Shown: positions 61,393 through 64,000 of the stretch, one piece after another
How the letters are laid out: the number at the start of each line of letters is the position of its first letter
Position numbering within the stretch: position 1 is the stretch's first letter
Program-made: the position numbers and the translations under genes
Origin: Kibdelosporangium aridum
GTDB taxonomy: Bacteria > Actinomycetota > Actinomycetes > Mycobacteriales > Pseudonocardiaceae
Direction of reading: 5' to 3'
Assembly (NCBI RefSeq): GCF_900176515.1
Contig: NZ_FWXV01000002.1
Location: 930,001 to 994,000, forward strand
DNA length: 64,000 nt
The notes under the pieces: model-generated
Databases searched by the model: none
What the model was told of the DNA's origin: nothing
The model's input: only the letters and a program-made list of their open reading frames with translations

Positions 61393-62319
61393 ATGAGTTC
61401 TGTCGCGGTGGCCGCCACCGACGGAATGCTCCACTTCGAGCTGGCGATGGCCTACGAAGTCTTCGGCTCGGAGGCGGTCAGGCAGTGGTACGAGATCGCG
61501 GTCTGCGGGGATCGCCCAGTGCGGGCGGGACGGTTCGGGATCGAGCCGGATCGCGGCCTTGACCAGCTCGTACGGGCCGACACAGTGATCGTTCCGGCGT
61601 TGGCCGATGTGGAGCGGGATCCACCCGCTGACCTGGTCGACGCGGTACGCGCGGCGCATGAGGGGGGTGCTCGCGTGGCCTCGCTCTGTACGGGCGCCTT
61701 TGTACTGGCCGCCGCAGGGCTGCTGGACGGGAAGCGTGCGACCACGCACTGGACACATGCGGACGCGTTGGCCGCTCGATATCCGCAGGTCGAGGTCGAT
61801 CCGGACGTGCTCTACGTCGACAACGGCACCGTACTCACTTCCGCGGGCAAAGCTGCGGCGATGGACTTGTGCCTTCACATGGTCCGCTCCGACCACGGTT
61901 CAGCGATAGCCAACACGGTTGCGCGCAACTTGGTTGTGCCACCTCATCGGGCTGGCGGGCAGGCCCAATTCGTGCCGACTCCCGTGCCTGCCAAGGACAA
62001 TCACCCGCTGACAGAGTTGTTCCCCTGGGTGCTGGAACGGTTGGACGAACCGTTGACTGTGGAGGACATGGCCAGGCAGGCGAACTTGAGTTCACGCCAC
62101 CTGGGCCGCCACTTCCGGTCGGCGACCGGTACCACTCCGCTGCAATGGCTGTTGACACAACGGATCCGTCGCGCCCAGGAGCTATTGGAGACCACCAACA
62201 ACAGCGTCGACGTCATCGCGGCGGCGACCGGAATGGGTACCGCCGCGACGCTTCGTCGTCACTTCAATCGCACGGTTGGCGTGCCTCCGGACGCCTACCG
62301 CCGTACTTTCCAAACCTGA
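61393..62319 (+). CDS. GlxA/FtrA-type AraC-family regulator
   Basis: 308 residues. N-terminal DJ-1/PfpI-like domain: MLHFELAMAYEVFGSEAVRQ and ARVASLCTGAFVLAAAGLLD (Cys in the elbow). C-terminal AraC HTH pair: VEDMARQANLSSRHLGRHFR and DVIAAATGMGTAATLRRHFN, ending GVPPDAYRRTF. Likely senses a small metabolite and controls itself and the divergent oxidoreductase. Confidence 0.92.
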   Translation: MSSVAVAATDGMLHFELAMAYEVFGSEAVRQWYEIAVCGDRPVRAGRFGIEPDRGLDQLVRADTVIVPALADVERDPPADLVDAVRAAHEGGARVASLCTGAFVLAAAGLLDGKRATTHWTHADALAARYPQVEVDPDVLYVDNGTVLTSAGKAAAMDLCLHMVRSDHGSAIANTVARNLVVPPHRAGGQAQFVPTPVPAKDNHPLTELFPWVLERLDEPLTVEDMARQANLSSRHLGRHFRSATGTTPLQWLLTQRIRRAQELLETTNNSVDVIAAATGMGTAATLRRHFNRTVGVPPDAYRRTFQT

Positions 62320-62350
62320 CGGCTAGTTCATCGTCCGTCCAGAGTGGACA

Positions 62351-62761
62351 TCAGTTCTTGCGGTAGACGGCAATCACGGGGATCAAGCGCTTGGTGTTGC
62401 GCTCGTAGTCCGCGAAGCCGGGCGCCCGCTCGACCATGCGGGCGTACAGCGCGTCACGCTCGGCGCGGTCGGTGACTTCCTCGGCCTTGCCTTCGTACTT
62501 CTCCGCGCCGACCTCGACGGTGACATCGGGGTTGGCCTTGATGTTGTGGTACCAGGCCGGGTTCTTGTCCGCGCCACCGTTGGACGCGATGATCACGATG
62601 CGGTCACCATCCGGCAGGTACACCAGCGGGCTGCTGACCGACCGGCCGCTCTTGGCACCCGTCGTGGTCAGGATGGTCATCGTCGCGCCGTCGAACATGC
62701 CGCCGACTTTGCCCTCGTTCGCGCGGAATTCCTCGATCACCTGCGTATTGAAGTCAGACAC
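62351..62761 (-). CDS. Ddn-family deazaflavin (F420)-dependent oxidoreductase
   Basis: 136 residues. The split-barrel flavin fold shows ATMTILTTTGAKSGRSVSSP L, DRIVIIASNGGADKNPAWYH and VTVEVGAEKYEGKAEEVTDR. The G(A/R)KSGR and NPAWYHN motifs are the family hallmark. These enzymes reduce activated nitro or enone compounds with F420H2. About 30 bp lie between its stop and the end of the AraC gene. Confidence 0.93.
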   Translation of the reverse strand: MSDFNTQVIEEFRANEGKVGGMFDGATMTILTTTGAKSGRSVSSPLVYLPDGDRIVIIASNGGADKNPAWYHNIKANPDVTVEVGAEKYEGKAEEVTDRAERDALYARMVERAPGFADYERNTKRLIPVIAVYRKN

Positions 62762-62923
62762 CCCAGAACCTTTCAGTTGCCAACGTTCTCAGCTGAGAAC
62801 ATCTTAGGGCGTCTGTTTTATTCCCTCGGACAGCCCTTGTGGGCAGTCGTCGGACTGGGGCGGTAACGCCGGGCCGGGTGAAATCGGACCTATCGGATGC
62901 ATCCCTCCGACCGGAAGCGAGCC

Positions 62924-63562
62924 ATGAAGACCACTTACGCCCGGCTCCGCAGGACCCTTGGCCAGCTGGCATACGAGAAGCGCTACGGCGTCCGCACCGC
63001 GGAGCTGATCGAGCTGGACAAGCTCGGCATCGACAGCGAGGGGCGCGGGTACTACGTCGCCGCGAGCTGGCGGACTCTGCGCCGCACCTTGTCGCGCAAG
63101 GAGATCACCGGCCGCGACGTGTTCATCGACTTCGGCTCGGGCATGGGCCGGATGGTGCTTGAGGCAGCGAGGTTCCCGTTCGGCCGGGTGATCGGCGTCG
63201 AACTGTCCGACGAGCTGCACAAGATCGCGCAGGACAACGTGCGGCGGACCCGCCAACGCCTCCACTGCCGCGACATCGAACTCGTGCAGACCGACGTGCT
63301 CGAGTACGAGATCCCGGACGACGTGAGCGTGGTGTTCTTCAACAACCCGTTCCAAGGACCGGTCTTCACCACGGTGATCGAGCGCTTGGTCGCCACACTC
63401 GACCGCAACCCGAGGGAACTCAAGATCATCTATTACAACCCGGTCGAGGAGCAGACGATCCTCGCCACCGGCCGGGCCGCGATCACGCGCAGACTCGTCC
63501 ACGCCAGGCGCCGAACGGCGGGATCGCCGTTCGGCCTGACGAAGGTGTTCGTACTGCGTTAG
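62924..63562 (+). CDS. SAM-dependent methyltransferase
   Basis: 212 residues from ATG 62924 (GGAAG upstream). Motif I: VFIDFGSGMGRMVLEAARFP, then VIGVELSDELHKIAQDNVRR and VVFFNNPFQGPVFTTVIERL, the NNPF box resembling the (D/N)PPF-type motif of nucleic-acid or protein methyltransferases. N-terminal LRRTLGQLAYEKRYGVRTAE. Possible target: a polar atom on protein or RNA; not determined. Overlaps the 3' end of the next gene by 4 nt. Confidence 0.85.
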   Translation: MKTTYARLRRTLGQLAYEKRYGVRTAELIELDKLGIDSEGRGYYVAASWRTLRRTLSRKEITGRDVFIDFGSGMGRMVLEAARFPFGRVIGVELSDELHKIAQDNVRRTRQRLHCRDIELVQTDVLEYEIPDDVSVVFFNNPFQGPVFTTVIERLVATLDRNPRELKIIYYNPVEEQTILATGRAAITRRLVHARRRTAGSPFGLTKVFVLR

Positions 63563-64000
63563 CCCGCGTCGACGGTCAGTGTGAACTGGCCGAGCGTCGC
63601 GTAGCCGGAGTAGCCGTTGCTGGCCGGGTTGCCGGCGCCCGTGCCTTCGACCTGGAACGTGTACCGGCCGGCCGCGAGGCTCTGCGAGAAGCTCGCGTCC
63701 AACCCGCTCGCCTCGTTGGTGTTCACGCGTCGCACCGGCGGGTCGACGGTCGCGACGACCGTGCCGCTCGCATCCCGGACCGTGAGCTTGATGTCCAGGT
63801 CTGGAGCGAAGATCGCGGGCAACGCCTTCGCGGTCAACGTTCCACCCGCGTGCTGGATGGCGAACACGTCCACGTCGGCGTCCGTACTGATGATTCCGGT
63901 GACCGGCGTGTTGTCGGTCAGCGACGCGGCCGAGCCCGAGTCGTTCGGGAAGTCGTCAGCCAATGTGGGGGCGCCATTGGCTGGGATGACCGACAGATCG
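63559..64000 (-). CDS. 3' part of a secreted protein with a PPC (pre-peptidase C-terminal) domain
   Basis: The frame enters from beyond 64000 (DLSVIPANGAPTLADDFPND) and ends at 63559. DDFPNDSGSAAS, VFAIQHAGGTLTAKALPA, DLDIKLTVRDASGTVVAT and AAGRYTFQVEGTGAGNPA form the PPC beta-sandwich that follows the catalytic domain of secreted metallo- and serine peptidases. The catalytic domain is outside the window. About 147 residues are seen. Confidence 0.85.
   Translation of the reverse strand, partial: DLSVIPANGAPTLADDFPNDSGSAASLTDNTPVTGIISTDADVDVFAIQHAGGTLTAKALPAIFAPDLDIKLTVRDASGTVVATVDPPVRRVNTNEASGLDASFSQSLAAGRYTFQVEGTGAGNPASNGYSGYATLGQFTLTVDAG

Overview
The window reads as chromosomal DNA of a high-GC filamentous actinobacterium, most likely of the Pseudonocardiales (Amycolatopsis, Kibdelosporangium or Lentzea type). 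The signs are strong GC bias at third codon positions, many GTG starts, Tat and lipoprotein signals, a GlnX-GlnH-PknG locus, a F420-type Ddn oxidoreductase and a DUF5134 protein. No genus can be fixed from sequence alone. No transposase, integrase, phage module or CRISPR array was found.

Positions 1-1142 hold the start of a secreted alpha/beta hydrolase and a small methyltransferase. Positions 1114-36184 form a large exopolysaccharide / cell-surface glycan region. It has two initiating polyprenyl-phosphate sugar transferases (8956-10455 and 34712-36184), a WecB/TagA/CpsF transferase, about seven GT4 glycosyltransferases (one fused to a GT2), a Wzx-type flippase, a Wzz-type protein, a Wzy-type polymerase with its own Wzz-like N-terminus, and a class III aminotransferase. 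A nucleotide-sugar block (RfbF-type cytidylyltransferase, two C-methyltransferase-family proteins, PIG-L deacetylase, SDR epimerase, RmlC-like epimerase), a Tat-exported GH26 hydrolase and a giant secreted dimethylformamidase-like protein with three DUF4082 modules complete it. Several gene junctions overlap by 1-4 bases, so the cluster resolves into translationally coupled operons: 36184 to 31097, 30477 to 25576, 10455 to 8083 and 7887 to 1114 on the minus strand, and 21340 to 24260 on the plus strand. An embedded pair (13514-16925) encodes an MBL-fold hydrolase and a fused DedA / holin-like / phosphodiesterase membrane protein.

Positions 36185-42819 are gene-poor and rich in unusual sequence: a (CATCGG)16 tract, an element repeated at 50039 that lies near a DnaA-box-like 10-mer, a C/A-rich stretch with five units spaced about 97 bp, and a hairpin family with copies at 39784, 41384 and 60338. 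This stretch also has an animal-type haem peroxidase, a tRNA Glu-Asp-Phe operon, a small unknown protein, a copper chaperone under a CsoR-like box, a ribbon-helix-helix-like protein and a cold-shock protein.

Positions 42820-64000 are ordinary chromosomal functions: an L,D-transpeptidase lipoprotein, an MMPL transporter divergent from an OmpR-type two-component system, a TetR regulator with twin operators, a pentapeptide-repeat membrane protein, RidA, a NarL-type two-component system whose kinase has an extra C-terminal ectodomain, a secreted hydrolase, the glnX-glnH-pknG operon with a coupled unknown gene, a Cys-rich mini-protein with a DUF5134 membrane protein, tRNA-Lys, a saccharopine-dehydrogenase-like oxidoreductase, a GlxA-type AraC regulator, a Ddn-family protein, a methyltransferase, and the end of a secreted protein with a PPC domain.
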